Source: Hymenobacter sp. IS2118
GTDB taxonomy: Bacteria; Bacteroidota; Bacteroidia; Cytophagales; Hymenobacteraceae
DNA length: 64,000 nucleotides
Assembly: GCF_000715495.1 (NCBI RefSeq)
Contig: NZ_JNLX01000185.1
Coordinates: 1-64,000, forward strand
Reading direction: 5' to 3'
Under the pieces are notes generated by a model. That model ran no database searches. It saw only the letters and a list, made by a program, of their open reading frames with translations, and was not told the origin of the DNA. Below, one piece after another: positions 25,766 to 33,891 of the stretch. Within the stretch, counting starts at the first letter, position 1, and the number at the start of each line of letters is the position of its first letter. The position numbers were made by a program, and so were the translations under genes.

Positions 25766-27211
25766 TCATTTGCGTCTTGGCGCTGGCTTGGGCCGGGCGG
25801 CAGCCTTCTTCACCGGGTCCACCAGTTCGCCGTTGCGGTAGGTTACGGAGCGGGCTTCGGTGGTGCCATCTTCCTTGAAATACGTCCACACGCCGCTCTG
25901 CTTGCCGTTGCGGTACTGCCCGCTCACGGCCAGCGTGCCGTCCTCCCGTAGCTCCCGAAAAGGGCCCAGCAGCACGTTGCGCACGTAGGTGGTTTCCTTG
26001 TGCAGCTTGCCCGTGGGATAGAATTCCTGCGCCATGCCGGCCATAAAACCGTTGAGGAAAGGTTGGCGACTCTGCACCTCCCCGTTCTCGAAATAGGTGA
26101 TGCGGTCGCCGAGCAGGCGGCCGGTGGGGCCGTAGGTTTCGGCCTTGCGCGGGGTCTTGCCATCGGGGTAAAACTCCTTCCAGGTGCCAGCGGGCTTGCC
26201 GTTTTTGTACTGGACTTCGGCCTGCGCCAGCTTGCCGGCCGCGTCGTGGTACCGCGTGATTTTGCGGTCGCGTCCGTTGTTGCTGTAGTCAATTTCCTCG
26301 CGCAGGTTGCCGTTTTCGAAGTATTCCAGAGCGTTGCCCACCGGCACGCCGCTGCGGTAGGTCATCTTGGTTTTCACCTGCCCGCTCTCGTAATAGCTCG
26401 TCGAGGCGCCGTCGAGGTTGTTGGTGCCGGTGAGCGGGGCCACACGCTTGGTGAGGTCATCGCCCAAAGGGTTTTTCACGGGGCGCTGCACCAGCGGGGC
26501 AGGGGCGTAGGTGCTTTCGGTCTGGAGCTTACCGCTTTGGTAGTAGCTGCGGTAGCGCCCGCGGCCATTCTTGTCGGCCAGTACCTCATTCTCAATCTGG
26601 CCGTTAGGGTAATACGTTTTGTAGGGTCCTGAGAGCAGCCCGCGCGTGAATACGCCCTCGCTCTGCACCGCGCCGCTGGGGTAAAAGAACTTCACCGCGC
26701 CGTTGGGCTGCCCGTCCACGTAGCTGATTTCAGCCTGGGTCTTGCCATCGGGATACAGCGCTTTCAGGGGGCCATTGGGCTGGCCTTTGGTGAGCGTGGT
26801 GCGCAGCCGGACTTCCCCGCTGGGGTGGTAAAACGTCAGCTCGCCGTTGGGCTCGTCGTCCTCAAAGAAGCCTTCCTGGGCCACCTTGCCACCGTCGTAA
26901 TACGTTTTGAAGGGGCCCTGCCGGATGCCGTCGCGGTACGTCGTCTCCAGCCGTCGGTTGCCGGTCGGGTGAAACTCCACGTAGGCCGAATCGCGCTTGC
27001 CCTGCCGGAAACTGGTTTGCTGCTCCAGCTTGCCGTTGCGGTAAAAGCGCTTGTACGTGCCCTGGGGTACAGTATCGGCCGCCACCAGTGCGGTGTACAC
27101 TTCCCGCTTATTTACCTTCGTGGAGTCGTAAAACGTGATGAGCCGCCGCACTTTCTGGCCATACGAAGGCAGGGCCAGTAGCAGCAGAAAAACAGGCACT
27201 AGGTATTTCAT
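25766..27211 (-). CDS. Secreted MORN-type (YwqK-like) repeat protein
   Basis: A 481-residue protein with a signal peptide (MKYLVPVFLLLLALPSYG), so it is periplasmic or surface-exposed. From residue about 60 it is built of roughly fifteen 22-24-residue MORN_2-type repeats, each with the pattern Y-x-(D/N)-G-K/Q-x-x-x-E-x-x-Y/F, for example RFYRNGKLEQQTSF, TYYDGGKVAQEGFF, KTYYPNGQIENEV and EYFENGNLREEIDY. The C-terminus is basic. Such repeats make an elongated beta-sheet scaffold. They are often labelled YwqK antitoxins, but no toxin gene is near, so that name should not be trusted here. Confidence 0.82.
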   Translation of the reverse strand: MKYLVPVFLLLLALPSYGQKVRRLITFYDSTKVNKREVYTALVAADTVPQGTYKRFYRNGKLEQQTSFRQGKRDSAYVEFHPTGNRRLETTYRDGIRQGPFKTYYDGGKVAQEGFFEDDEPNGELTFYHPSGEVRLRTTLTKGQPNGPLKALYPDGKTQAEISYVDGQPNGAVKFFYPSGAVQSEGVFTRGLLSGPYKTYYPNGQIENEVLADKNGRGRYRSYYQSGKLQTESTYAPAPLVQRPVKNPLGDDLTKRVAPLTGTNNLDGASTSYYESGQVKTKMTYRSGVPVGNALEYFENGNLREEIDYSNNGRDRKITRYHDAAGKLAQAEVQYKNGKPAGTWKEFYPDGKTPRKAETYGPTGRLLGDRITYFENGEVQSRQPFLNGFMAGMAQEFYPTGKLHKETTYVRNVLLGPFRELREDGTLAVSGQYRNGKQSGVWTYFKEDGTTEARSVTYRNGELVDPVKKAAARPKPAPRRK

Positions 27212-27316
27212 AAATCGCTGATTTTCTATGGTTAAGCGTGATTTCACTGCTTAACCGCAGTACGTAAACTGTTTCCCCCTTGCTTTTCGTTTACTTGGCG
27301 TCCACTCAACGCAAAG

Positions 27317-27349
27317 AAAAGGCCACGCTGCATCCAGCGTGGCCTTTTT
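27317..27349 (-). terminator. Terminator of the thiolase gene, bidirectional in form
   Basis: AAAAGGCCACGCTG pairs with its complement over a 4-base loop, with T runs on both strands. Confidence 0.85.
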
Positions 27350-27428
27350 GCAAATAGTTTTTTCAAGCTAACGAATCAGAACGGCAATTAATCAGTGAAA
27401 TCACGATTAATCAGCGGCAATCAGCGAT

Positions 27429-28613
27429 TTAGAAAGCCTCTACTACAATGGCGCTGGCACCGCCGCCGCCGTTGCAGATGCCGGTGACGCCAATTTTGCC
27501 GCCTTCGTTTTTCAGCACGTTCATCAGCGTGGTTACGATGCGGGCGCCCGAAGCGCCCAGCGGGTGGCCCAGGCTCACGGCACCGCCGTACACGTTTACC
27601 TTGCTGCCTTCCAGCTTCAGCAGCTGGTTGTTGGCCAGGCTCACTACCGAGAAAGCCTCGTTAATTTCGTAGAAGTCCACATCGGCGGCCGTTTTGCCGG
27701 CGTTCTTCAACGCCTTGGGAATAGCCAGCGCGGGCGAAGTCGTGAACCACTCCGGGGCCTGCTCGGCATCGGCGAAGCCCAGAATGCGGCCAATGGGGCT
27801 CAGGCCCAGGGCGTCGGCCTTCTCACGGCTCATCAGCAGCACGGCGGCCGCGCCGTCGTTCAGCGTGGAGGCGTTGGCGGCGGTCACGGTACCGTTCTCC
27901 TTGATAAAGGCGGGTTTCAGGCCGGGAACCTTGGCGAAATCCACCTTCAGGTATTCCTCGTCGTCGGCAATTACCGTGGTTTTGCCGCGGCTCTCGATGG
28001 TCACGGGAACAATTTCGTCCTTCTTCTTGCCCGCCTTGGCCGCGGCCGCGCTGCGGGTATAGCTTTCAATAGCAAAGGCGTCCTGCTGCTCGCGGGTGAT
28101 GCCCATTTCCTTGGCCGTGTTTTCGGCCGCGTTGCCCATGGCGTAGTCGTTGTAGGGGTCCCAGAGGCCGTCGCGCACCAGGCCATCTATCATCTGGCCG
28201 TGACCGTACTTGGCTCCAAACCGCGCTTTATCGAGGTAATAGGGCACGTTGCTCATGCTCTCCATGCCGCCGGCCAGCACCACGTCGGCCTGCCCCAGCA
28301 TAATGGCCTGGGCGGCATACATGATGGCCTTCGTACCGGAGGCACACACTTTATTCACGGTGGTGCATTCCACGGTGTCGGGCAGGCCCGCTTTTTTGGC
28401 TGCCTGCCGGGCCGGAGCCTGCCCCAGGTTGGCCGAAATCACGTTGCCCATAATCACCTGTTCAACTTCCGAGGCAGCGACGCCGGCTTTCTCCAGGGCA
28501 CCTTTCAGGGCAATAGCACCGAGCTCAGTGGCCGACAGCGACGCGAGTGCGCCACCAAATGAGCCAATCGGGGTGCGAACGGCAGCTATAATGACAACTT
28601 CCTTGATTTGCAT
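27429..28613 (-). CDS. Acetyl-CoA C-acetyltransferase (thiolase)
   Basis: A 394-residue thiolase that joins two acetyl-CoA or splits 3-ketoacyl-CoA. The acyl-carrying cysteine is C90 in VNKVCASGTKA; the active-site histidine is in SLGHPLGASGARI and the second cysteine in GICNGGGGAS. Length and N-terminus (KEVVIIAAVRTPIGSFGG) match biosynthetic or degradative short-chain thiolases. No partner (hydroxyacyl-CoA dehydrogenase, phaB) is adjacent, so the direction of the reaction is not clear. Confidence 0.92.
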   Translation of the reverse strand: MQIKEVVIIAAVRTPIGSFGGALASLSATELGAIALKGALEKAGVAASEVEQVIMGNVISANLGQAPARQAAKKAGLPDTVECTTVNKVCASGTKAIMYAAQAIMLGQADVVLAGGMESMSNVPYYLDKARFGAKYGHGQMIDGLVRDGLWDPYNDYAMGNAAENTAKEMGITREQQDAFAIESYTRSAAAAKAGKKKDEIVPVTIESRGKTTVIADDEEYLKVDFAKVPGLKPAFIKENGTVTAANASTLNDGAAAVLLMSREKADALGLSPIGRILGFADAEQAPEWFTTSPALAIPKALKNAGKTAADVDFYEINEAFSVVSLANNQLLKLEGSKVNVYGGAVSLGHPLGASGARIVTTLMNVLKNEGGKIGVTGICNGGGGASAIVVEAF

Positions 28614-28657
28614 ACGAGCTTCGATAAGAGTGTTGAGTGGGAGGTGAAATCAGGCCG

Positions 28658-28665
28658 CAAAAGTA
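28658..28665 (-). promoter_or_regulatory. Candidate -7 element for the thiolase gene
   Basis: TACTTTTG on the minus strand fits TAnnTTTG, 45 bases before the start codon; the -33 element is weak. Confidence 0.4.
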
Positions 28666-28750
28666 CGGATTTAACCGCCCCCAAGCCACCTCTTGCCTGG
28701 GAGGCGTTTTGCGGAGGTTGGTAGAAAGCATTTTGCTGGCGCCGCCACAA

Positions 28751-29761
28751 TCACCAGGTTGGCTTGCTGGGGTCCGGTTTCTGCTGCACGGGCCGCGTAA
28801 GCTGCTGCAGGTATTGCTGCTCCTGGGCCCGCAGCGTTTCAAGCAGTTGGCGGGCCTGGGCCGGACTCAGGTTCATGGCTTTCAGCCGTTCCCGCTGGGT
28901 TTGCAGCTGCGCATCGCTTGCCGTGGCCGCTTCCGTCCCTAAGCCGCTGTTGCGTCCGTTGCCGGAGCTGCCCGGAGCCGCGCTGGTCCGGTCCAGCCCG
29001 CGCTGGGTGCCGGGCGTGGCCCCGCTGGCTACCGCTTGCGGCGTGCCGGAACCGGGCGCGCGGCCCTCAGCCGAGCCCTGGCCCGAAGTGCCCGCGGGCG
29101 GCGGCCCACCCGGTTGGCCGGCCGGGTCGGGCCGGCGTTCGGGAGGCGTGTTTGGAGTTGGTGGGGCGGGTTTTTGCTCGTTAACTTCTCCCTTGCGGGT
29201 TGTCCCTTCTTTTTCGGCGGGCTGATTTTTTTCGGCACCGTTTTTTTCTTTTTCCGGCGAGGGCTTTGGCACCCCAGTCGCAGGGGCCGGCGGCTCCGCA
29301 ATTCTGGGCGCGTTGGGACGCCTGGTCAGGTACTCGCTCAGTACTTCGTAGTTGTAGCGGGCCCCGCGGTTGCCGGGGTCGAGTAGCAGGGCCTGCCGCA
29401 GCGAAGCCAGCGCCTGGGCAATTTCGCCCTGCTGAGCGGCTTGCACCGCCAACTGCTGCCGCGCCACGCTGCTCAGGCCCTTGGGGCCCGCCGCAAGTAG
29501 CCGGGCATAGGTGGTCTGCGCCGCCACCAGCTGCCCGGCCCGGGCCTGAGCGTGGGCCAGATTCAATACCAGGCGCGGGTCGGGCGTGCGCTGGGGCCGT
29601 GATGCCATGGCTGCTTTGAACGAGGTAGCCGCCACGGCCGCTTCTCCGCGGGCGTAGGCGGCGGCGCCTGCCGCCACGGCCGCGTTGCGGTCGTGCACCC
29701 AGGTCAGGAGCTGCCAGGTGGGCGCCCCAATTAGCAAAGCCAGCAATACCAGGTATTTCAT
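28751..29761 (-). CDS. BatC-like TPR protein
   Basis: A 336-residue protein with an N-terminal membrane helix or uncleaved signal (MKYLVLLALLIGAPTW), TPR-like helices to about residue 140 (YARGEAAVAATSFKAAM, EIAQALASLRQALLLDPGNRGARYNYEVL), a long Pro/Gly/Glu-rich disordered region and a short C-terminal helix (LSPAQARQLLETLRAQEQQYLQQL). The order and the four-base ATGA overlap with the VWA gene match BatC of the Bacteroidota aerotolerance (Bat) operons. The likely site is the periplasmic face of the inner membrane, bridging to the VWA protein. Confidence 0.78.
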   Translation of the reverse strand: MKYLVLLALLIGAPTWQLLTWVHDRNAAVAAGAAAYARGEAAVAATSFKAAMASRPQRTPDPRLVLNLAHAQARAGQLVAAQTTYARLLAAGPKGLSSVARQQLAVQAAQQGEIAQALASLRQALLLDPGNRGARYNYEVLSEYLTRRPNAPRIAEPPAPATGVPKPSPEKEKNGAEKNQPAEKEGTTRKGEVNEQKPAPPTPNTPPERRPDPAGQPGGPPPAGTSGQGSAEGRAPGSGTPQAVASGATPGTQRGLDRTSAAPGSSGNGRNSGLGTEAATASDAQLQTQRERLKAMNLSPAQARQLLETLRAQEQQYLQQLTRPVQQKPDPSKPTW

Positions 29762-30741
29762 GGGCGAATGATGGTAACGGTAAGCACAATGTCGAGCACC
29801 AGCAGCAGCACGGCCGCCGCCAGCGGGTAGCGGTAGCGGTTGTCGGCCACGGCCACCGTGCGCACCTGCTCCGTGGTGCCCTGCATGGTGCGCAACGACC
29901 GGAGCACCGTGCCAAAACCGTTCTGCTCGTTGTTTAGCTCCACGTATTGCCCGCCGGTTTGGGCCGCCAGCTGCAATAGGGGGGCTTCCTGCAGGCGGGT
30001 CTGCACCACTTGTCCCTTCGCATCTTTCACAAAGCCGCCCGCCGCACTCGGAATTTTACCACCTGCGCTCGTGCCCACGCCCACCGTGTACACCCGTGCC
30101 CCACTCCGGGCTATTTCCCGGAGCGGCTGTTCCAGGTTCTCGCTAAAATCCTCCCCGTCGCTCACCACCACCACCGCCGTCGCGCGGGGCAATGGGCCGG
30201 TAGAGGCAGCGGGAACAGCCGGGGCCAAACGACTCAATACCAATTCTAATGGAGCCCGCAGGGTAGTGGGGCCGCTGGGCAGCAGGCTGGTGCGCAGCGT
30301 GCTGATAAATACCTGCACCGCTTCCTGGTCGTAGGTGAGTGGGCACTGCACCACCGCCTCCGCCCCAAACACCACCAGCCCCAGCCGGTCGGCCGGAAAC
30401 TGCGCTACCAGCTCTCGCAGCTCGGCCTGCGCGCGCAGCAGCCGGGTAGGGGCCACGTCCGGGGCGTCCATGGAGCGCGACACGTCTACCAGCAGCCATA
30501 CGTCTTTGCCCGCAGTGCGTACCGGCTGCTGGCTCACGCCCAGGGCCGGGCCCAGGGCCGCCGCTAGCAAAGCCGCGCCCGAGAGCACGCGCAGCGTCAG
30601 TTTCCAGCCCCGGTGCCGGGCACGGCTACCCAGGGCGCGGCCCACCCGGTGGCTCCGGCGCCAATGCACCAGTAGCAAGAGCAGGGCAAATGCGGCCGTG
30701 AGACTTACGGCTAAAAAATGAGGGTATGCCCAGGTTATCAA
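29758..30741 (-). CDS. BatB-like VWA-domain membrane protein
   Basis: A 327-residue membrane-anchored von Willebrand A protein. The N-terminal WAYPHFL followed by a hydrophobic helix is the usual start of Bat proteins; a second helix follows at about 50-70. The metal-ion-dependent adhesion site is DVSRSMD (D86, S88, S90), with the later T and D in SGPTTL and VVVSDGEDFS. A C-terminal helix (YPLAAAVLLLVLDIVL) ends it. No ATG fits; TTG is chosen because it gives the family N-terminus, and the open frame further upstream runs into the tRNA promoter. MoxR, BatA and BatD are not nearby, so this is a reduced Bat pair. Confidence 0.75.
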   Translation of the reverse strand: MITWAYPHFLAVSLTAAFALLLLLVHWRRSHRVGRALGSRARHRGWKLTLRVLSGAALLAAALGPALGVSQQPVRTAGKDVWLLVDVSRSMDAPDVAPTRLLRAQAELRELVAQFPADRLGLVVFGAEAVVQCPLTYDQEAVQVFISTLRTSLLPSGPTTLRAPLELVLSRLAPAVPAASTGPLPRATAVVVVSDGEDFSENLEQPLREIARSGARVYTVGVGTSAGGKIPSAAGGFVKDAKGQVVQTRLQEAPLLQLAAQTGGQYVELNNEQNGFGTVLRSLRTMQGTTEQVRTVAVADNRYRYPLAAAVLLLVLDIVLTVTIIRP

Positions 30742-30835
30742 TTGTAGAACAATGAGAAAGCAAAGTGCAAAGAACCCTCCGGAGCGCCGGTTGCTCAACT
30801 TATTTTCACTTCTGCGATAAATTTTTTGCCGAAAG

Positions 30836-30866
30836 TGTGGTTTTCTGATTCCTGCCCGTACATTTG
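30836..30866 (+). promoter_or_regulatory. Promoter of the tRNA cluster
   Basis: TACATTTG (30859-30866) fits the Bacteroidota -7 consensus, with TGTG 19 bases upstream, about 32 bases before the first tRNA. Confidence 0.55.
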
Positions 30867-30897
30867 TACCCGCTTCGGACGGAAGCGAAACCAACCT

Positions 30898-30985
30898 GGA
30901 GAGGTGGGTGAGTGGCTGAAACCAGTAGTTTGCTAAACTGCCGTAGCTCTAAAGGTTACCGGGGGTTCGAATCCCCCCCTCTCCA
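30898..30985 (+). tRNA. tRNA-Ser (GCT)
   Basis: An 88-base tRNA with a long variable arm, as expected for serine. Acceptor GGAGAGG pairs with CCTCTCC, discriminator A; anticodon stem GTAGT/ACTGC with loop TTGCTAA, anticodon GCT. The T arm GGGGG-TTCGAAT-CCCCC is intact. The 3' CCA is not encoded. Confidence 0.95.
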
Positions 30986-31065
30986 CTATAATGTTGGGTT
31001 GCGAAAGCTTCCCGTTGGGGCTCCACCCAATAGGTCGTCGCCAAGACTCAGCATTATTTTTTTCT

Positions 31066-31139
31066 CGGGGTGTAGCGTAGCCCGGTATCGCGCCTGGTTT
31101 GGGACCAGGAGGTCGTAGGTTCGAATCCTGCCACCCCGA
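31066..31139 (+). tRNA. tRNA-Pro (TGG)
   Basis: A 74-base tRNA. Acceptor CGGGGTG pairs with CACCCCG; anticodon stem CCTGG/CCAGG with loop TTTGGGA, anticodon TGG. CCA is not encoded. Confidence 0.95.
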
Positions 31140-31159
31140 CATTTGATTGCCCCGGTTTC

Positions 31160-31233
31160 GACCCCGTAGCTCAGTTGGATAGAGCAACTACCTTCTAAGT
31201 AGTCGGTCTTTGGTTCGAATCCAAACGGGGCCA
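31160..31233 (+). tRNA. tRNA-Arg (TCT)
   Basis: A 74-base tRNA. Anticodon stem ACTAC/GTAGT with loop CTTCTAA, anticodon TCT. T arm TTTGG/CCAAA. The acceptor stem GACCCCG/CGGGGCC has an A-C mismatch at pair 2-71; all other pairs are Watson-Crick. CCA is not encoded. Confidence 0.93.
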
Positions 31234-31234
31234 C

Positions 31235-31270
31235 AAAAAAGCCTCTCACGGTAGCGTGAGAGGCTTTTTT
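31235..31270 (+). terminator. Terminator of the tRNA cluster
   Basis: A perfect 16-base stem (AAAAAAGCCTCTCACG and complement) with a 4-base loop and six T, directly after the arginine tRNA. Confidence 0.92.
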
Positions 31271-31485
31271 GTGTACTTGGAGTGCGTTTTCGGCGGTTAT
31301 TGATGAGCAGGGCACTCCAGTGTTAATGGGATTTATAGTGTAGAGCGAGGCTCAAAAAGGCGAATTCTTTTGCAGTCCGGTTTATGTCACGAAATCAGCG
31401 CTTTCGGCCATGAATTGTAATTAGGCATCCTAAAAAAACAGTGGGATTAAAACCGCAGAAATTCCTTAAAATGGGATTAAATAAG

Positions 31486-31493
31486 TACTTTTG
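31486..31493 (+). promoter_or_regulatory. Candidate -7 element of gyrB
   Basis: TACTTTTG fits TAnnTTTG, 59 bases before the gyrB start. The -33 region is poor. The remaining bases between 31271 and the start hold nothing else that can be recognised. Confidence 0.4.
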
Positions 31494-31552
31494 ATTGTTC
31501 AGTACCTAGCAACCCGAAGGGCTGTTTTACGACCTGATTTAATCCCGCCCAC

Positions 31553-33547
31553 ATGAGCGAAACGAAAGAGAAAATGGCGCAGTCGGACTATTCAGCCGAC
31601 AGCATTCAAGTATTGGAAGGGTTGGAGGCCGTGCGCAAGCGGCCCAGCATGTACATCGGCGATACCGGCATGAAAGGCCTGCACCACTTGGTGTGGGAAG
31701 TAGTCGACAACTCGATTGACGAAGCCCTCGCCGGGCACTGCGACCTGATTAACGTTACCATCAATGAGAACAACTCCGTGACCGTGCGCGACAACGGCCG
31801 CGGCATTCCCGTCGATTTTCACGCCAAGGAAGGCCGCTCGGCCCTGGAAGTAGTGCTGACCGTGCTGCACGCCGGGGGCAAGTTCGACAAAGGCTCCTAC
31901 AAAGTATCCGGTGGCCTGCACGGCGTGGGCGTGAGCTGCGTGAACGCGCTGAGTACCGACCTGAAAGTGACCGTGCGCCGCAACGGCCACAAATACGAGC
32001 AGGAGTACAAAATCGGCTTCCCGCAGTACGACGTGAAGGAAGTGGGCGACACCGAGGAGCACGGCACCGAAGTGCAGTTCCTGCCCGATGCCAGCATCTT
32101 CACCGAAACCGAATACCGCTATGATACCGTGGCCGGCCGCCTGCGCGACCTGTCCTACCTGAACAAGGGCATCCGGATTACGCTCACCGACCGCCGTGAG
32201 AAGCTGGAAGGTGGCGAGTTCCGTGGCGAAGAGTTTTACTCGACCGGTGGCCTGCGCGACTTCGTGCAGTACCTCGACGGCGAGCAGCGGCCGTCGCTGC
32301 TCTCGGAGCCCATTTACGTGGAGAGCGAAAAGGGTGGCACGCCCGTGGAAGTGGCGTTGCAGTACAATACCTCGTACCAGGAAAATGTTTATTCCTACGT
32401 CAACAACATCAACACCATTGAGGGCGGCACGCACGTGGCGGGCTTCCGTTCGGCGGTGACGCGGGTGCTCAAAACCTACGGCGACAAGAACAAGCTGTTT
32501 GAAAAAGCTAAGGTAGAAATCACCGGCGATGACTTCCGCGAAGGCCTCACGGCCGTGATTTCGGTGAAGGTGATGGAGCCGCAGTTTGAAGGCCAGACCA
32601 AAACCAAGCTGGGCAACTCTGAGGTGAGCGGCGCGGTGAACTCGGTGGTGGGCGAAATCCTGACGCAGTACCTGGACGAGAACCCCAACCAGGCCAACCG
32701 CATCATGGAGAAGGTGATTCTGGCCGCCAAGGCCCGCATTGCCGCCCGTAAGGCCAAGGACATGGTGCAGCGCAAGGGCGTGCTGAGCAGCAACAGCCTG
32801 CCGGGCAAGCTGGCCGACTGCTCGGAGTCGGACCCCGAAATCTGCGAGCTGTACCTGGTAGAAGGTGACTCGGCTGGTGGCACTGCCAAGCAGGGCCGCA
32901 ACCGGGCGTTTCAGGCCATTTTGCCGCTACGCGGTAAAATCCTGAACGTGGAGAAAGCCCAGGAGCACCGCATTCTGGAGAACGAGGAAATCAAGAATAT
33001 GATTACCGCGCTGGGCGTGAGCTTCAACGAGCGGAAGTCATTGGCCTTTACCACCGACGACGACGGTACGGAATCGGGCCCGCTGAACTTCAGCAAGCTG
33101 CGCTACCACAAGGTCATCATCATGACCGACGCCGACATCGACGGCTCGCACATCCGCACCCTGATTCTGACTTTCTTCTTCCGCTACATGCGCGAGCTGG
33201 TGGACCGGGGCTTTATCTACATTGCCCTGCCGCCGCTCTACCTCGTGAAGCGCGGCAAAGAAGAGCGCTACTGCTGGACCGAAGAGGAGCGCATGCAGGC
33301 CCAAACTGACCTCGGCCGCGGCAAGCCCGAAACCGTGAACGTGCAGCGCTACAAGGGATTGGGCGAGATGAACGCCGAGCAGCTCTGGACCACTACCATG
33401 CAGCCCATGACCCGCACCCTGAAGCAGGTAACCGTGGAATCGGCCGCTGACGCCGACCACCTCTTCTCGATGCTGATGGGCGATGAAGTGGCCCCACGAC
33501 GCGACTTTATCGAACGCAACGCCAAATACGCCAAGCTGGACGTGTAA
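31553..33547 (+). CDS. gyrB: DNA gyrase subunit B
   Basis: A 664-residue ATPase subunit of gyrase, which supercoils DNA with GyrA. The GHKL ATPase has VWEVVDNSIDEALAGHC, VRDNGRGIPVD and VSGGLHGVGVSCVNALS; the transducer follows; the TOPRIM domain has EGDSAGGTAKQGRNR and IIMTDADIDGSHIRTL. Length is that of gyrases without the 165-residue enterobacterial insert. ParE is the alternative name, but the C-terminal block YKGLGEMNAEQLWTTTM is typical of GyrB. A strong terminator follows. Confidence 0.95.
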   Translation: MSETKEKMAQSDYSADSIQVLEGLEAVRKRPSMYIGDTGMKGLHHLVWEVVDNSIDEALAGHCDLINVTINENNSVTVRDNGRGIPVDFHAKEGRSALEVVLTVLHAGGKFDKGSYKVSGGLHGVGVSCVNALSTDLKVTVRRNGHKYEQEYKIGFPQYDVKEVGDTEEHGTEVQFLPDASIFTETEYRYDTVAGRLRDLSYLNKGIRITLTDRREKLEGGEFRGEEFYSTGGLRDFVQYLDGEQRPSLLSEPIYVESEKGGTPVEVALQYNTSYQENVYSYVNNINTIEGGTHVAGFRSAVTRVLKTYGDKNKLFEKAKVEITGDDFREGLTAVISVKVMEPQFEGQTKTKLGNSEVSGAVNSVVGEILTQYLDENPNQANRIMEKVILAAKARIAARKAKDMVQRKGVLSSNSLPGKLADCSESDPEICELYLVEGDSAGGTAKQGRNRAFQAILPLRGKILNVEKAQEHRILENEEIKNMITALGVSFNERKSLAFTTDDDGTESGPLNFSKLRYHKVIIMTDADIDGSHIRTLILTFFFRYMRELVDRGFIYIALPPLYLVKRGKEERYCWTEEERMQAQTDLGRGKPETVNVQRYKGLGEMNAEQLWTTTMQPMTRTLKQVTVESAADADHLFSMLMGDEVAPRRDFIERNAKYAKLDV

Positions 33548-33562
33548 GCATCCCGCTACTGC

Positions 33563-33595
33563 AAAGGCCCGCTGCAAAGCGGGCCTTTTCTTTTT
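33563..33595 (+). terminator. Intrinsic terminator of gyrB
   Basis: AAAGGCCCGCT pairs with AGCGGGCCTTT over GCAA, followed by a T-rich tract. Confidence 0.88.
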
Positions 33596-33850
33596 GTCCG
33601 TAGGTGTAGGAACGCGCCTTGGCACGTTCAATCGTGGAATGGTGGCGCGTTGTCTGGTGGCCTTATCTACAATGTTGCCTTTCACACGCCGAACGCGCGA
33701 AGGTGCGTTTTCATAACCATTGTAGGAAAGAAGCAACTCAACCTATCAAGCAGTGTCGTTTTGGTATGGTCAACCACTTTTCTTTGCGGGCGGTCCCAAC
33801 GGCCGGTCGCAAAGTCGTTAATTTGTGCCACAACGGTTAAATCGTCTACA
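33596..33850. other. Intergenic region without a supported gene
   Basis: Two overlapping frames of about 73 codons exist but show no family features or coding bias. The stretch is AT-richer than the genes. Nothing is called apart from the AATCCG repeat that follows. Confidence 0.6.
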
Positions 33851-33890
33851 AAATCCGCGAAATCCGTCTAATCCGATTAAATCCGTGATT
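33851..33890. repeat. AATCCG tandem array abutting the ppk1 start codon
   Basis: Four degenerate units of about ten bases, each containing AATCCG, run to two bases from the ATG of ppk1. Confidence 0.75.
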
Positions 33891-33891
33891 C

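Noticed and set aside
25766..27211. Antitoxin of a toxin-antitoxin pair (YwqK annotation)
   Set aside because: The protein has a signal peptide and many MORN-type repeats, and no toxin gene is adjacent.
30742..30894. N-terminal extension of the BatB-like protein
   Set aside because: The extension has only TTG starts, is basic and unlike the family, and overlaps the tRNA promoter.
33619..33871. Two small overlapping frames between gyrB and ppk1
   Set aside because: They overlap in different frames, lack motifs and run into the AATCCG repeat.
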